64,000 nucleotides of DNA from Pohlia nutans (taxonomy: Eukaryota; Streptophyta; Bryopsida; Bryales; Mniaceae), in contig CM040088.1 of the NCBI GenBank assembly GCA_022496805.1, positions 24,659,501 to 24,723,500 on the forward strand, given 5' to 3'. Made by a program: the position numbers and the translations under genes. Below the pieces are notes generated by a model. It was given only the letters and a program-made list of their open reading frames with translations. It had not been told where the DNA came from and made no database searches. This document shows positions 21,301 to 33,518 of the stretch, in pieces (positions within the stretch are counted from its first letter, which is position 1; the number at the start of each line of letters is the position of its first letter).

Positions 21301-24066
21301 ATCTCATCATATATCATTCTCAACCGTTTTCATTCATTTACATGTTTTGTTTCAGACTATTTTCATCTATACACAATTTTCTCAATTTCATTTGATCAAC
21401 ATTCTTTGCAACGAGGTCCATATTCTTGATCATGTCTTTTTTAGTTTTGTGTTGCATTACAACACAGATTTTTGCTAGTATTATATTAAATGCAGAGTGT
21501 CACGACCCCTGTGTCACAAAATCCGTCATGTTTTCATCCGTCACGCGGATGGTTACATTTTCATCCAAATCTTCTATTCGTCAACTATCGTCCAATATCT
21601 CATCATATATCATTTTCATCCATTTTCATTCATCTGCATGTTTTGATGACTACTTTCATTTAAACACAAATTTTTCAATTTCTTTCAATCAACACTCTTT
21701 GCCATGGGGTCCATGTTTCTTGATCATGTTTTTTTTTTAGTTTTGTGTTGCGTTGCAACATGGGTTTCTGCTAGTGTAAGTGTATATGTATATGTATGTA
21801 CATATGACCACCAGTACTTGATCAGTACTCCATCGCTATAGCTAGGGTTTTGAAGCTCTGAGTTTTGTGTGCATACCTGCTGCTATGCCATCCAGCCAAC
21901 CTTGTGGATTCTCGAGTTTCTTGGCAGCAAAAACACCGATTGCAGTCATGAGGATTGCACCGGGGTACTGAAACAATACTCCGGACATGAGACCGCCTGC
22001 AGGCATGCGATTGAACCCCAAACTCATGCGTCAATCATACCATGCTCATATTCCTTAAAACCCAGAGTCATTAGGGTATAATTAGAGCCATGAAATGGCC
22101 ATTGTTCGTTGAGATTTCAAAGTCACTAATTGTCAACCAAATCATGTTGCTTGCATCTTGTGAATTTGCATAAGGAAAAGGGGTTAGCATGTAGAGCAAG
22201 TAGGAGCAGAGCAAGTAGGATTTGTGATATGGCTAGAATGGTCGATAGGCCGTGTAGGTTGTTTTGCTTAGGATTGTATAAATTTTTTAGGGTTCAGGGT
22301 CCCCTCGGTATTGATTACATTGGCCTTTGGTTTTCATAAATACGCTGCGGTTCAAGTTATTCTACATATCTCCCAGAAAAGGTTCACACTAAGCGGCAAT
22401 AAAAATGTGAGTAATTGTCTTTGACCATGACAGGCAAAGCGAAAAGTCATTTATCATGCAGAAAACGAGTCATAAGGCCCATTCCTCCTGTAACGAGGTA
22501 TCCCTATGATGATGCAGCTGCAACATAGTTGGAATGGTTTACCTAAATCCTAAAATCATGAGTGACACCTTTCTACCAGTGCATTGTGCATTTCATAGTG
22601 ACTTTTTTATGAGCATAGGAGCATTGGTTTAGAATGACAGATTATAGAGTGCTTAAAACTAGCACTTCAAGTGCTTAGAGCTTTGAAAACTAGGGCTTTC
22701 AAGTACTCGGATGGACTTTTAGATGGCCAGTTGAAACCTTGAGCTCTAAAATCTAGGGAAAAGCATAGATATGAGGTTCAGCTGGGCTCCAAATTCCAAT
22801 GGGGGCAACTCAAAACGCAGCCTATATTTCGTGAAATTCTGCAAGAAACACAAATTCCATTGCAGCTCTGGAATTAAAGACAAAGAGAGAGTTCATGGGA
22901 AAGCAAGACGAGCTGAGGCTACCCACCGAGCAATCCCTTCTTCAAGATACCCAATGCAAATGACACCTGCGTCGAAGCCGGTCCCGGCAAGCACTGGCAG
23001 AGCGCGAAGATCTCCAAATACACGGGCAGTTCCATCCACCGCAGTCTCTCCACAAGACGCTGCCACATGAAGATCACGCAACGTGAAGTTAACTCATTAA
23101 CCAAAAACACAAGCATATATGTGAGCATGATTGGCGGGCTCTCAACTACGAACCCGAGCGGTCTCAAATATTTCTTTAAGATCTATACAGTCTACCCTCC
23201 GTACAATGACACTCCATAATATTATTGTTTCAAGCAATAGGGGTGTCACACCTCCTTCTACCCATTCTCAATCTTCAAAGAATGAGTATGTGGCACTTTC
23301 TCCTTGCATTATGGAGGACCTATTGTCTCAAGATTGAGAAGTTTCATTCTTCTCCTCCGGAGGTGAAGAATGGGCGTGAAGATTGAGAAACCGTGAAGAG
23401 AAGATTAACAAGCCGTGCCTATTCTCATTCTTCACACAGCCTCAAGGGGAGTCACACCTTCTTCATGAAGAATGGCCACAATTGGCTCCTCGTTTTTCTT
23501 CCAAGGTTCTCAATCTTCAGAGAATCAAACTTCTCGGAAGAGGTGTGACAGTTGACCCCTATTATACACACGTGAAAAGTCGTTTTTGTGAAGTCCTAAT
23601 CCATGCCTTGAAATTAGGGCTTCCCAAACATGTCATAATAAAGAGGGACAACTGTACCTGTGAGTCCCAGCTTTTACAGCACTTAAAACCCTTTCACGTC
23701 ACCCTGAGATTCGCCAGAACAACGAATATGAGGTTTCATGGAATGAATGCCACAGACTCCAGACAGACACAAAATTAATTAATGCTGTACAGGACATACC
23801 TTCTGGAAGAGAGCAATGTGCGCCGCGGGGCCTCCGAAAGCCACCCATCCCAGCAAGGAGAACTGCTTGAGAATGTCGACGTAGCCTACCTGCGCCAGCT
23901 TCGGCGGGTCCTCAGGCAGCTCTTCGATCACCTCAGCGGCGTCGACATCTCGCTTCAGACCAGGCTGCGCCTCCACGTCCATCGAACTGTGCGAGCCTCC
24001 ATTTTGGCCGGCGCCGCCGGGTCGCCTGTGCAACTGCTCCGAGGTCGCAGTGGCCGGCTCTGTCAT
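18303..24066 (-). CDS. Chromate (CHR) family transporter, two-domain
   Basis: Membrane transporter of the CHR superfamily; characterised bacterial members export chromate, and the substrate here is not proven. Six exons (23800-24066, 22927-23059, 21877-21996, 20452-20669, 20009-20143, 18303-18884) join in consistent phase to give 484 aa. The start is the ATG at 24066. After a polar N-terminus of about 55 residues come two homologous halves. The N-half has FGGP (77-80) and CLPGP (112-116); the C-half, in the last exon, has YGGG (304-307) and LPGP (352-355), each followed by hydrophobic segments. These paired GG and LPGP motifs are typical of long-chain CHR proteins. The last exon is strikingly GC-rich compared with its introns. 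Introns 1, 3 and 5 contain MITEs. An in-frame ATG at 18920 could also start a 205-aa C-half protein. The exon 1-5 to exon 6 junction is inferred. Confidence 0.85.
18921..19500. repeat. Duplicated segment shared with 54403-54770 (copy in CHR intron 5)
   Basis: From AACCTACTCTAGGAAATCAG onward this stretch matches, with moderate divergence, the sequence directly upstream of the articulin-like gene's start codon. It includes a hairpin with arms AGAGTACTCCATGGGCTC / GAGCCCACGGAGTACTCT (about 19373-19490). The copy here is split by a 215-bp MITE at 18982-19196 that the 54-kb copy lacks. Both copies have an ATG directly downstream on the minus strand. Confidence 0.75.
18982..19196. mobile_element. 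215-bp MITE with CAG target duplication
   Basis: The ends CACAGGGAGCTCATATGG and CCATATGAGACCCCTGTG are flanked by CAG (18979-18981, 19197-19199). The empty site, GCAGTACAGTTACAACCC, is present at about 54464-54481. A 3-bp duplication with ends starting CAC fits a CACTA-like element, tentatively. Confidence 0.8.
20736..20907. mobile_element. CACTA-type MITE, copy 2 (172 bp) in CHR intron 3
   Basis: Ends CACTACAAGGAGAAGGCGT / GCCTTTGCTAGTAGTG, flanked by CAA on both sides (20733-20735, 20908-20910). The 3-bp duplication and CACTA ends define a non-autonomous En/Spm-type element. Confidence 0.85.
21190..21780. repeat. Two-copy tandem duplication, about 297-bp period, in CHR intron 3
   Basis: The stretches 21190-21487 and 21488-21780 are diverged direct copies. 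Each contains CTGTGTCACAAAATCCGT, CATCATATATCATT and TTGATCATGT followed by TTTTGTGTTGC. Pyrimidine-rich. Open frames here reflect the composition only. Confidence 0.75.
23244..23549. mobile_element. Candidate hairpin MITE in CHR intron 1
   Basis: Inverted ends GTCACACCTC / GAGGTGTGAC bound about 306 bp that contain repeated CTCAATCTTC / GAAGATTGAG motifs in both orientations. The target duplication is not clear. Confidence 0.45.
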
Positions 24067-24500
24067 CCTCGATCGATCAGTCACGCACTCCTAGCAACGC
24101 TCAAATTCGTCAAGAATAAGCACACATGATCGAGGTACTAACTCCGAAACTGGCCTCAAACCACGTACACGCAACCACTAAACTCGAATGATCCAATTAT
24201 TCAAGCTAGCAAGCCCGAGAATCAAATGAAACCAGTGCATTGGAATCACTAGCCTCAGTCACTCCGGACAACAAATATAGATAACTTGTAGCAACTCTAG
24301 TAGCTTCGCAGAATATATACATCGATCCGGAACTGCACTTGATTACACATCCATAAGGCGGATCGTGTACCTTCGAGTACTGACCGGAAGGAAATGGAGA
24401 CGGAATGCGATGCAAGCGGCGAGCATCCCGGGGGATCATCTCGGGGATCATTCTGCTGGCTCCGCAGTTTCAGTTGCCACACACTGTGCAGGAATCTCGC

Positions 24501-25534
24501 TACACTGATTATGGCTATTAGTGTGTAAGGGTAATTAGTGTCACAAGAAATTAGTGTGTGTAACACTATTTGTAAACTTTGGAATTCGTTCACTTTTTTT
24601 AATTAATTTTTCTTATAGAGTTTTAGAGATGAATTTGAAATCTAGCACTTGAAGTATTTGTCAGATTTTTAGAAGCATTCTCATATTCATTCTTGTATAT
24701 TAATTGTAGACTTCATATTGTGTGCTTAGAATTGACTTACATGAAATTTTCTTTTTATCTATGATCTCACATAAAAGAATTAATTTCTTTAAATAAAATT
24801 ATTTTAAATCCTTCCATTTTCATATTTGACAAACACACTTATTTTGATGCAAAGAAGGGTTAACCCCTAGGTGACCAAACAGCCATTTTATAATTGTTGA
24901 ACTTCTTCTACGGCTAACCAGGATGAAAAAAAAAAATTATAAAAAATAAAAAATATTTTCGAATAGGAAATCAAGATTACTTTCTAACCCAATTTGAATT
25001 ATGTCAATCTGAATTAAACTCCACTGAGGAGAATTTTTCAAAGACAAAGACCTCAATATTGTCCTATTGTTATAAATTTTACTATTTGGGGAAACAAATG
25101 ATGTTCTCTCCATCCTTTGAAAAATATTATTTTTTGAATTTTAGAATAGAATGTCTAGTTTTAACCCAAACATACCAAATTTCAAATTTAAAAAATAAAA
25201 TTTCAATTTTTGGTGAATGTTCAACGGTAAATGCTTCTAAATTCATTAAATGAGTATTTGAAACATTTTTTAAAAGTTTGACCGTTATTAACAATTACTA
25301 AACATTATGCTTCTCATTTTCTTTTTTGGACCAAACTTCATCAAAGTTGCAAAAGTAACATTTTATAACACATTTAGGTTTTGCCCTTAACCCCTGTCAT
25401 TTAGGGGTTAAAGACATGGATTAATGGCATTAGTATCACATAGTAAAAAATTTCAGATCCATAAATCCCAAATTAATAAAATTAGTGTGTCCTCAAAATT
25501 AGTGTCACACACACCAATAGCCATAATCAGTGTA
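24501..25534. mobile_element. About 1-kb inverted-repeat element upstream of the CHR gene
   Basis: TACACTGATTATGGCTATTA at the left and its near-perfect complement at the right form terminal inverted repeats. If TA is the target, the element proper starts CACTGATTATGG. It contains a nested TTAA-flanked MITE (24864-25407). It lies about 430 bp upstream of the transporter's start codon and could affect its promoter. Confidence 0.55.
24864..25407. mobile_element. TTAA-flanked piggyBac-like MITE (copy C, 544 bp)
   Basis: Ends CCCCTAGGTGACC / TGTCATTTAGGGG between TTAA at 24860-24863 and 25408-25411. Collinear with copies A and B. It preserves the uninterrupted site used by the MITE nested in copy A. 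Confidence 0.85.
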
Positions 25535-28023
25535 GCTTAGTGATGCATATTCATAGTCTGTGACATCAACTGAAACCCAGCCAGCCAAGGTATGAGATTT
25601 GAAGTTTGTTTTCATTATTTCTAGTAGTTTTTGTTCTACTTTGGTTTTATTGAGCTTTGTTTTTAGACAAGGACTGTCTATCAAGTTCAAAAACGACACC
25701 TTCACACGCTCAATTCACTTAGCGCGAGACCATTTTGGCACATCCCTTCCTCAGCGTTACGACCCTACCATTCCATTATAAGATATTTGTGGTCTCCACA
25801 AGGCTCTCTGAACCTCATGCAAAGAAATTAATTCTTTTTTTGAAATTTTGAAATATTAAATAATTAATATCCAATCTGACGTGGTCGAACTTTGGCCACA
25901 TCATATCCACCTTATATTTATTTTTAATTTATTTTTATAATTATGTATATATATATATATATATAAATATAATAATTTTTTTGTATGAGTGTTGGCAACC
26001 CTTTAGAGGCCTTAGATTTCCTCTAGTACTATTTGGAGCTTGCTTTGGAGCTCAATGGTGTGGCTCACTTGGACTTCACTCAACACGAAGGTCTTCCGCA
26101 ACGAAGTATGGTGGACCAATAAACTTCAACGGGACCTTTGGGATGGTTTCATTGATTGGCTGGTAAAGTTGTTTGGTTGAAAGTCCATGCATTGATGAAA
26201 TGACAATTAGGTCTTGGTTCTCTACATAAATTTGATAGTAAGTGGTGTTTTTCTTTGCCTATGAGGAATGAGGGTCAAATACATTGGAACTAGGGCCGCC
26301 CTTCTCTTGGCTTTTTTTCTGTTGATTACTTTAAAAATAAATAAAAAGGTGGTGACCAACAAGCTTGCCTACTTAGCAATTGTATTTGTCCTTTTGCATA
26401 AAATTTGTTCCATTTGTACCCAAAAATAATAAAAATAAAAGACACCTTCTAGATACTAATATAACCCTTTTTACAGTATTAGGTTTCTGGTTCAGGATAC
26501 TTAGGAATAATTTAAAAATAATTTTGGACTAGTTTAAATATTTTTGACATTTTATTTCTGGAATATAGTAGTTTTAAACTAGTTTTAAAATAATTCGGAC
26601 AACTTATTTTTTAAAATATTTTCGGATTATTTTTTTTGAGTTTGGAGAAAAGAAAATTGTGAGGAAAAAATAGGAAATACTATTAGGGCTCTTTGTATTT
26701 ACCAATACCTTGTTACTTAGAAGTTGTCAAGACAACATGATGGATTTGGCTTTTTTGAATTTTATTGGTTGTTGGACATAGACTACCATATGATTTCCAC
26801 TCTTTCAGATTCCACTTTCTATTGAATACCCTTTCACACTATCCAGTTAAAAATAATTCAAAATATACCTTTTCATACAACGTTAAGTAAGTTTAGAAAA
26901 TTTAGATTTTGCAAGCAAACAATATATGTATTATTGTACCTAAATAGAATACATATTATCTTATACTCTTAGTAGTATATATAATCTACACATTTATATC
27001 GTTCCAACAATACAAATTTAATATTAAAACTTGTTTAAAAGTTCACAACAAATATAAAGAAGATTGAGATAGAGCCTTGCGGTTAAACCATCCTTGTTTA
27101 CTTTTGAGGAGAGGCAATCATTTTTGAAAAGTCTAAAAAAAAACCATTGATGTGGGCATAATTTTGAGCAATTTTTTTGAGGTTTTGGCATCTTTTGACT
27201 TAATTTTTGACATGCACCAAGCTTGTCACATGCCTATCACATGTACATGTTTTTTTTAAATGTGGACTTGTCAAAAAATTGTCAAATGTATGTAAACTTG
27301 TCAAAAACAATCCCTATTTCTCTAATTCCTATCACCCTCCTTTCTTCCACCTTTATCTTGTGCAACAGTTGACAATTGAGCCTTTTGGAATGTCAAAGCT
27401 TCAATCTAGAGTTGTTTTCATACAAAGACATATGTCAATACTGTAATATGAAGACCAAAGTCAAATTTTAGTTTTGATACTCACTATTAGGGGGCGTTTA
27501 GACAAAATGCTCGGTCTGGTTTTTTCAATTTTGATTTTTTAAACCCCGGCTACTGTCAAGGAGGGCTAATATTGTTTGGAAAACTTGATTTTAAAGAACA
27601 TTATCCAAAAAGTCAAGATTTTGAAGATCTTCTTGCATTTAAAAAATAATAATTCTATCACCTCTACTTCCTCCACATTTTTCTTTTGATTTACAACACC
27701 CAACAATCTACATTTTTTTCACATGTCATCACCTAATTACTTCTCTTGATTATATTTTATAACACATTGTGTTGAAATGTCAAATTTGCAACTAACTTTA
27801 AGCATTAAGTAGTTAAAAATAATTTAGAAAAAAATTACAAAAAGAATCCCGAAAGGACGTGAAGAAATAAATGATATGGCTAGAAAATTAATAATGTGAT
27901 TTTATTTATTTTTGAATTATGAATAAGGACACAAAGTATATGATAAATATGAATCTACACATGCTAACTAGTTTTTGTTTAAAGGTTTTACTCTCTAGAT
28001 TTTGTGTGATGTTTATGGATTAA
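25535..28023. other. AT-rich intergenic DNA
   Basis: Low-complexity AT-rich sequence with a (TA) run near 25945-25965. No gene, RNA gene or delimited repeat recognised. Confidence 0.5.
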
Positions 28024-29067
28024 CCCCTAAGTGCATGGGCGACCATAGTTCATTGCTCTAAATTTCAATATTTTTATTTTGTTGGCCAACTTAGTTTTTT
28101 GAATTTTAAATTCTTGATTTGGAAAAAAGATAAAGTTAACTTTATGAAATCATGTTCCAATTCATTAAATGACAAAATTTCTATTTTAAAACAAATTTTA
28201 AGTGTCTTTGCTCTTCAAGGTCTATTTCGAGCATTTATAAAAATTCAATATATAAAAAACAATAAAAAATCATTTTTTGAAATTAGCATATAGATGAATG
28301 TTGTAGATGACGACACTAGGATGGCATCCATATAGTTGGATTAGGTATATATGTCTAAATATATATAAATCTAATTTTTGAAGAATTTATCATTATGATT
28401 ATACTACGAATACAAATTAACTCATTATCTTATGAATTTTGGAGTGATTGGCCAAAAGTATATAATGAACAATGTTAAATTAAAATTAAAAAATTATTCT
28501 TTATATTTCTTAAAATTTCTTTTAGAAGGATCTCAAGACATGTTTACAAGACTATTACAGTGATCATGTAAACAACTCCACCTCTTTTGAAACATTTGGA
28601 TATTAATAGCCAATCATAATGAATTTCAAATTGAAACTATCAAAAATGTAATTTTGGTGAATTTCCCATGTCATATAACTTGTAAATTCAATTGAAAAAT
28701 ATTCAATAATTTTTTTCAAGCTTGACCATTGAATTGAAAGTTGTCAACAATCATAGAATCCAACAAATGAACTATAGAATTTTGAAGAACATTCAATGAC
28801 CAGTGATTCCCAAAAGATTCACGAAGATCCAATAGTGGATTTGAAGGTTTATAGTGATCAAAGTTGACTATAATTGCATTGCCTAAAAGGAAATTGCAGT
28901 TTTTAAATTCAAATTTCTCTCCAATGGAATGTCCAAAAAATTGTAAACTTTATCAGTACAAAGGAATGTGAACTAAGATAAATAAAAAAAAATCAAAAAA
29001 TTTGGTTTCATAATATAGGAGACGTTATTTCTTAAGTTCTCTTTCTGTAACCAAAGTTTCCATTGGA
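28024..29067. other. Solo TTAA-element left end and AT-rich DNA
   Basis: TTAA followed by CCCCTAAGTGCATGGGCGACC starts at 28020. No matching right end is found, so the element is truncated or its partner end has decayed. The interior around 28.4-28.6 kb resembles the 844-bp element at 15458-16301 in inverse orientation. Confidence 0.4.
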
Positions 29068-29650
29068 GAGAAACTGACTGCTCAACCGTGAATATTTAGC
29101 ATGATGTACAATACATAATCAAACTTCGTTTTTCATTCGTCATACACTTTCTGTAGTGTGAATTTTTTACAATTTTTTTATGGGAAGTTAGCTTCATGCA
29201 TGTGTGATTCGATTAAAAAGGGGATGATTTGTGAAACTTTTATGCCTCATTTCATATTGCGGTGTTTCACCAAAATTTTGAAGATTTTAGTCTTAAAGTG
29301 CTCTTGAAAATGTCAACTCATAAAAATCTCAACCATAAAAGCAACCAAAAAATCTCCAAAAAACACTACACTTAGAGTATTACAATTCAAGTCATCACAA
29401 CAAATTTCATTTAGAGATTGTCAATATCTTATTTGTAATAAAATTACAAATAATTTTGAATTTTGAATTTCAAATTCTATACAAAAATATTGGTGATAGC
29501 AATCGTAGATCTAACCGTATGGATAGAATTTAAAATTTGTAATGTACAACTTTTATTCATACATTGAGTTCAAAACATCCCTCGTAGTTGCATTATAAAT
29601 GCATCTTTGGAAAACTGTCCAATGTGGACATGTGTGAGGACGTTTAGGGG
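29068..29650. mobile_element. TTAA-family MITE with eroded left end
   Basis: Direct copy of the element at 31009-31576, sharing for example GGAAGTTAGCTTC and GGGGATGATTTGTGAAA. The right end ACGTTTAGGGG then TTAA (29651-29654) is intact. The left end has lost the CCCCTAA motif. Confidence 0.65.
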
Positions 29651-29654
29651 TTAA

Positions 29655-31004
29655 GTGAGAAGGTGTCTAGGCCAAAGTTGTTTGAGAACCAAGGATTACG
29701 AGCTTCCAAACATCATTAATTTTGCCACTTGGAGCTTTGTATACAAATTTTGAAATTGCCCTTATTATGTAGCAATCTTTTATTGTATTTGGACATGCCC
29801 AACAACAAAATAATTTATCCACTTTTATTCAAAATTATCTTAAATTTATTTTTAAAATTTTAAATGGTTATCTCTTTTTTGAGAACATCCATGTCATGTT
29901 CAAAGAACCTTTGTAATTACTTTTTTTTGACTAATACAATATGGAAATGAACACTTTGATTTACATAGGCATTAAATAATTAAAGTAACTTTTTAGATAA
30001 GTACGCTACTCAATCTACAACTACCACAATATTGGCAAATTTTCATTTAGTTAAATTGTAAAAATTAATTATAATTTCAACCAATGAAAACCAAGTTTCA
30101 ATATAGAAGTACTAATTTTTAATTTGAAATCTACAAAACTCATGTTCATTACTTGTCTTCATCTATAGATTGAGCAAATTTTGACAATTATTCATTTTTC
30201 AAATTTGAACTTATGACAAAAAACTAAATTTAACAAAGTTGTCATTTGTTAACTGTTAAAGTTTTTAAAGTGCATTTGGTCAATAATTTCTTTCAAAAAC
30301 CCCCGTTTATATAAATACTAAAAGTTTTTCTTTTGCTAATTTTTTTTAGTTGACTCAAGCATATGATTCTTATGTTAACTTGTGAAAGAATGTCATCTTA
30401 AAATTCAAAAAATGGAAAAGCCCCACCAATTGCAAGATTATATTTTTTTAAATTTAAATACCAATTTTTCAGTCATTCACAAAGGCAAAGTTCATTTTTA
30501 AAACTTTTAAGGAAACAAGTTGTGTACCAAAACTAGTAAGTCTTTATTTGATGTTGAAAGTTGAGTTGAGAATCTATTACATTTTTCTTTTTTTAAAAGT
30601 TGATTCTCATCCTTTAAAGAACCATCATGTGGTAGGGAGTATGAGATCAAAGAAAAAGAAATTGCTAATAAAATTAATATGGAATTGAAACATATCAATT
30701 CTAAAGGTAAAAATGTTATAGCAAGCTATTTGCACTTTGCATTTTAATTTATTTTTTTCAAAAATTGTGAAAATTAAGTTTTAAGCAAATCTCATATGTT
30801 ATTCTTATCTAGGAGATTCCATGACTACTTGCAAAACCTAACTCCTTATGTTTTCTACCTCATAGAATGAATCAAATTATTTCTTGTATACATAGACATA
30901 ATCAATACAAGGCAATTTAATTTCTAAAGGACCGTGGGTTTTTCTTGTTTTTGAGCATCATTTTCACCTCTTTCTATTCATTTTTTGTGTGTTCTTTTTG
31001 GCTC
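29655..31004. other. AT-rich intergenic DNA
   Basis: No gene recognised; short open frames such as 30507-30698 resemble no family. Confidence 0.5.
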
Positions 31005-31008
31005 TTAA

Positions 31009-31576
31009 CCCCTAACCGCCCAACCATGCATATTTTGCATGATGTACGGATTTGAACTCCGATTTCTCATCCATCATGCACTTTTTGCAGTGTGGATTTT
31101 TTACTGAAACTTTTATGGGAAGTTAGCTTCGTGCATGTGTGATCCGATTAGAAAGGGGATGATTTGTGAAATTTTTATGCCTCATTTGATGTTGTAGTGT
31201 TCCACCCAAAATTTCGAAGATTTTAGTCTAAAAGTGCTCTTGAAAAAGTCAACTACTAAAATTAAGCAACCAAAAAATCTCCAAAAATCACTACACTTAG
31301 AGTATTACATTTCAACCCATCCCAACAAATTTCATTATTAGATTGTCAATATCTTATTCGTATTCATATTACAAAAGAGCTCTAGATTTTAAGTTTGAAA
31401 ATTTATACACAAATATTGGTGATAGCAATCGCAAATCTAACCGTATGAATAGAATATAAAATTCATAATGTAAAACTTTTATTCATTCATCAACTTGAAA
31501 ATATCCCTCTTAGTTGCATTTTATAATGCATCTTTGGAAAACTGCCAAATCTGAAAAGGGTGAGAACGTTTAGGGG
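31009..31576. mobile_element. TTAA-flanked MITE, 568 bp
   Basis: Ends CCCCTAACCGCCC / GAACGTTTAGGGG between TTAA at 31005-31008 and 31577-31580. The interior is a diverged copy of 29068-29650. Confidence 0.75.
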
Positions 31577-31580
31577 TTAA

Positions 31581-32722
31581 TAGCTAATATCAATTTGAAC
31601 ATTTAAAAAAGATTGAAGATTTTTTTGACCTATTTAACAATTTTTCCCATGTCTCCAAAGATGACCAGAAAAGGTCAGAAAAAAATTTCATTTCGTCTTT
31701 TTACTTCAAACATTATAAACTTTCAATATGTATGGTCAAGTTCTATGAAAGTTTTACTATGCATTCTTTTGGTAGGCTAAAGCAAGATCCTAAGGGTAGA
31801 GATGCAGAAAAATCATTTACAAGGTTTATTTCAAGCCTTGCCTGCCACTGCCTATTCTCTCCATAACTTCCACTTATGAAGTCGGAATCAAAAAATTATT
31901 GAATCCCCATTTTTGTATCAACATACCAAATTCACATAGTGCTTTTAAAAAATTCAAGATAAAAATTTACTCCGTGGGAACCTACCCAAACATTGAAATG
32001 TCCTATTTAGGACACTTGGTCGTTTCTAGGTTATTAAAAAATTCGATAATAAAATTTGTAACTTTAGTTGTCTACATAACACAAAATATTTTCAAACACA
32101 TAACTTTTACACTGATTATTGAAATCTCATGAAACAAAGCATCTCATGTAGAAAATAGGCTGTAGAAATTTACCATTAAAATCTCAAAATATAATTCAAA
32201 AATGTGAAGTTACCAGGGCTTGTCCAAAAGTTCCCAAAGTTCTACTTTAGCTACGTTAGTCTTTTAGAGATTAAAAAACATTTATGAAACATCAGATGTT
32301 GCCATTTAATGCCAAAAGATTCTCAAAAGATTCTTTTTTATATTATTTTTTACACTCTGCTAAATCATTTAATGGTTTCCTATAATCTTCCGCATTTGCA
32401 TTTTTGGATAAGGTCATATAAATTTTTTCATTTAAATTATTCTCTTACTCTTAAAAATAAAATGAACTCATTAAATTTAGATAAAATGTAGAGTTTTATT
32501 TCCCAACCATGGGTTATAGTTTTTTCATGCATTAATTTTTTAAATTGAGGTTGATTTCGTTCAAAAAATAATGTGAATTTCTGAAATATGATGATAACTC
32601 AGGAAAAATTAAATAAAATGTGCATCCAAAAATTTAGTTTTTGCAAATGAATAGGTTAAAAATCAATTTACAGAAGTGGACAAAAACCCCAAAACCACAA
32701 TTCAGTTTTAAGAAATTCTTAA
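31581..32722. other. AT-rich intergenic DNA
   Basis: No recognisable feature; scattered short open frames only. Confidence 0.5.
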
Positions 32723-33518
32723 CCCCTAAGTGTGCAAGGAGCCCCGTGGGGCCATGTTTGATTGTTTTTCAGTCAAACGCTGATTTTCACCTAGTTCCTA
32801 ATTTCAAACGAAATTGGTCCCAACTAAGAATGTGTGGGAGTTGTCTTTTACTTTCTAGTCCAATTTACGGTTCTTCAAAATTGTTAAAATTGTGTTTTTT
32901 ACAGCACTTTTAAGCTCACAGCCCTAAAATTCCAATATACAATACAGAAAAAGTTTTTCAATCAAATTTCTTTTTATGTAAGCTCAAGAAGCATGCAACC
33001 TACACTTTGTTGTTCATCACTGTTATTTACATTTTTTCTAAAAAAATCATACTATTATAGGCATTTTTGTAATTACTATAGTTATTACAAGAGAAAAACT
33101 TTGAAACATCTTATAAAATTTGTTTTCATTTAAATAATTATGAATAAATCAATTTAAGGATATATTTTATGAGAAAAATACCCAAAAAATATAATGAAGG
33201 CCATATTCGTTATATTGAGACTTTTTGTGTCTCATTTTTATCCTCAACTCAAAAATAAACCATTTTATCTCTTTAATAATATTTTTTTATAAATATGTAA
33301 CAACACCAACTTTTAGAATTATTTCATCATAGAATCACTATTTGAGCATTTTTTTTTTTGGTTTCAATTACTATTTTAAAAATGAATTTTTGAATAACTA
33401 ACATTTCGTCTCAAAATTTGCGAAAAGTCTCAATATAACGAATATGGCCTTAATACATTTTGAAATGTGAGAAATTGATGAGGTTTGACCGGATAAATGT
33501 AGTGTGGACGCTTAAGGG
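32723..33518. mobile_element. Candidate TTAA-flanked MITE with nested hairpin element
   Basis: The left end TTAA-CCCCTAAGTGTGC (from 32719) pairs with a weaker right end GGACGCTTAAGGG then TTAA (33519-33522). It contains the inverted-repeat element at about 33198-33450. Confidence 0.5.
33198..33450. mobile_element. Hairpin MITE, ends AAGGCCATATTCGTTATATT
   Basis: Near-perfect inverted repeats of about 29 bp at both ends (AAGGCCATATTCG... and ...CGAATATGGCCTT) surround about 195 bp of AT-rich DNA. The target duplication is not clear. Confidence 0.6.

Noticed and set aside
23779..24084. Start of the CHR protein at 24084
   Set aside because: That codon is GTG; the first ATG in frame is at 24066.
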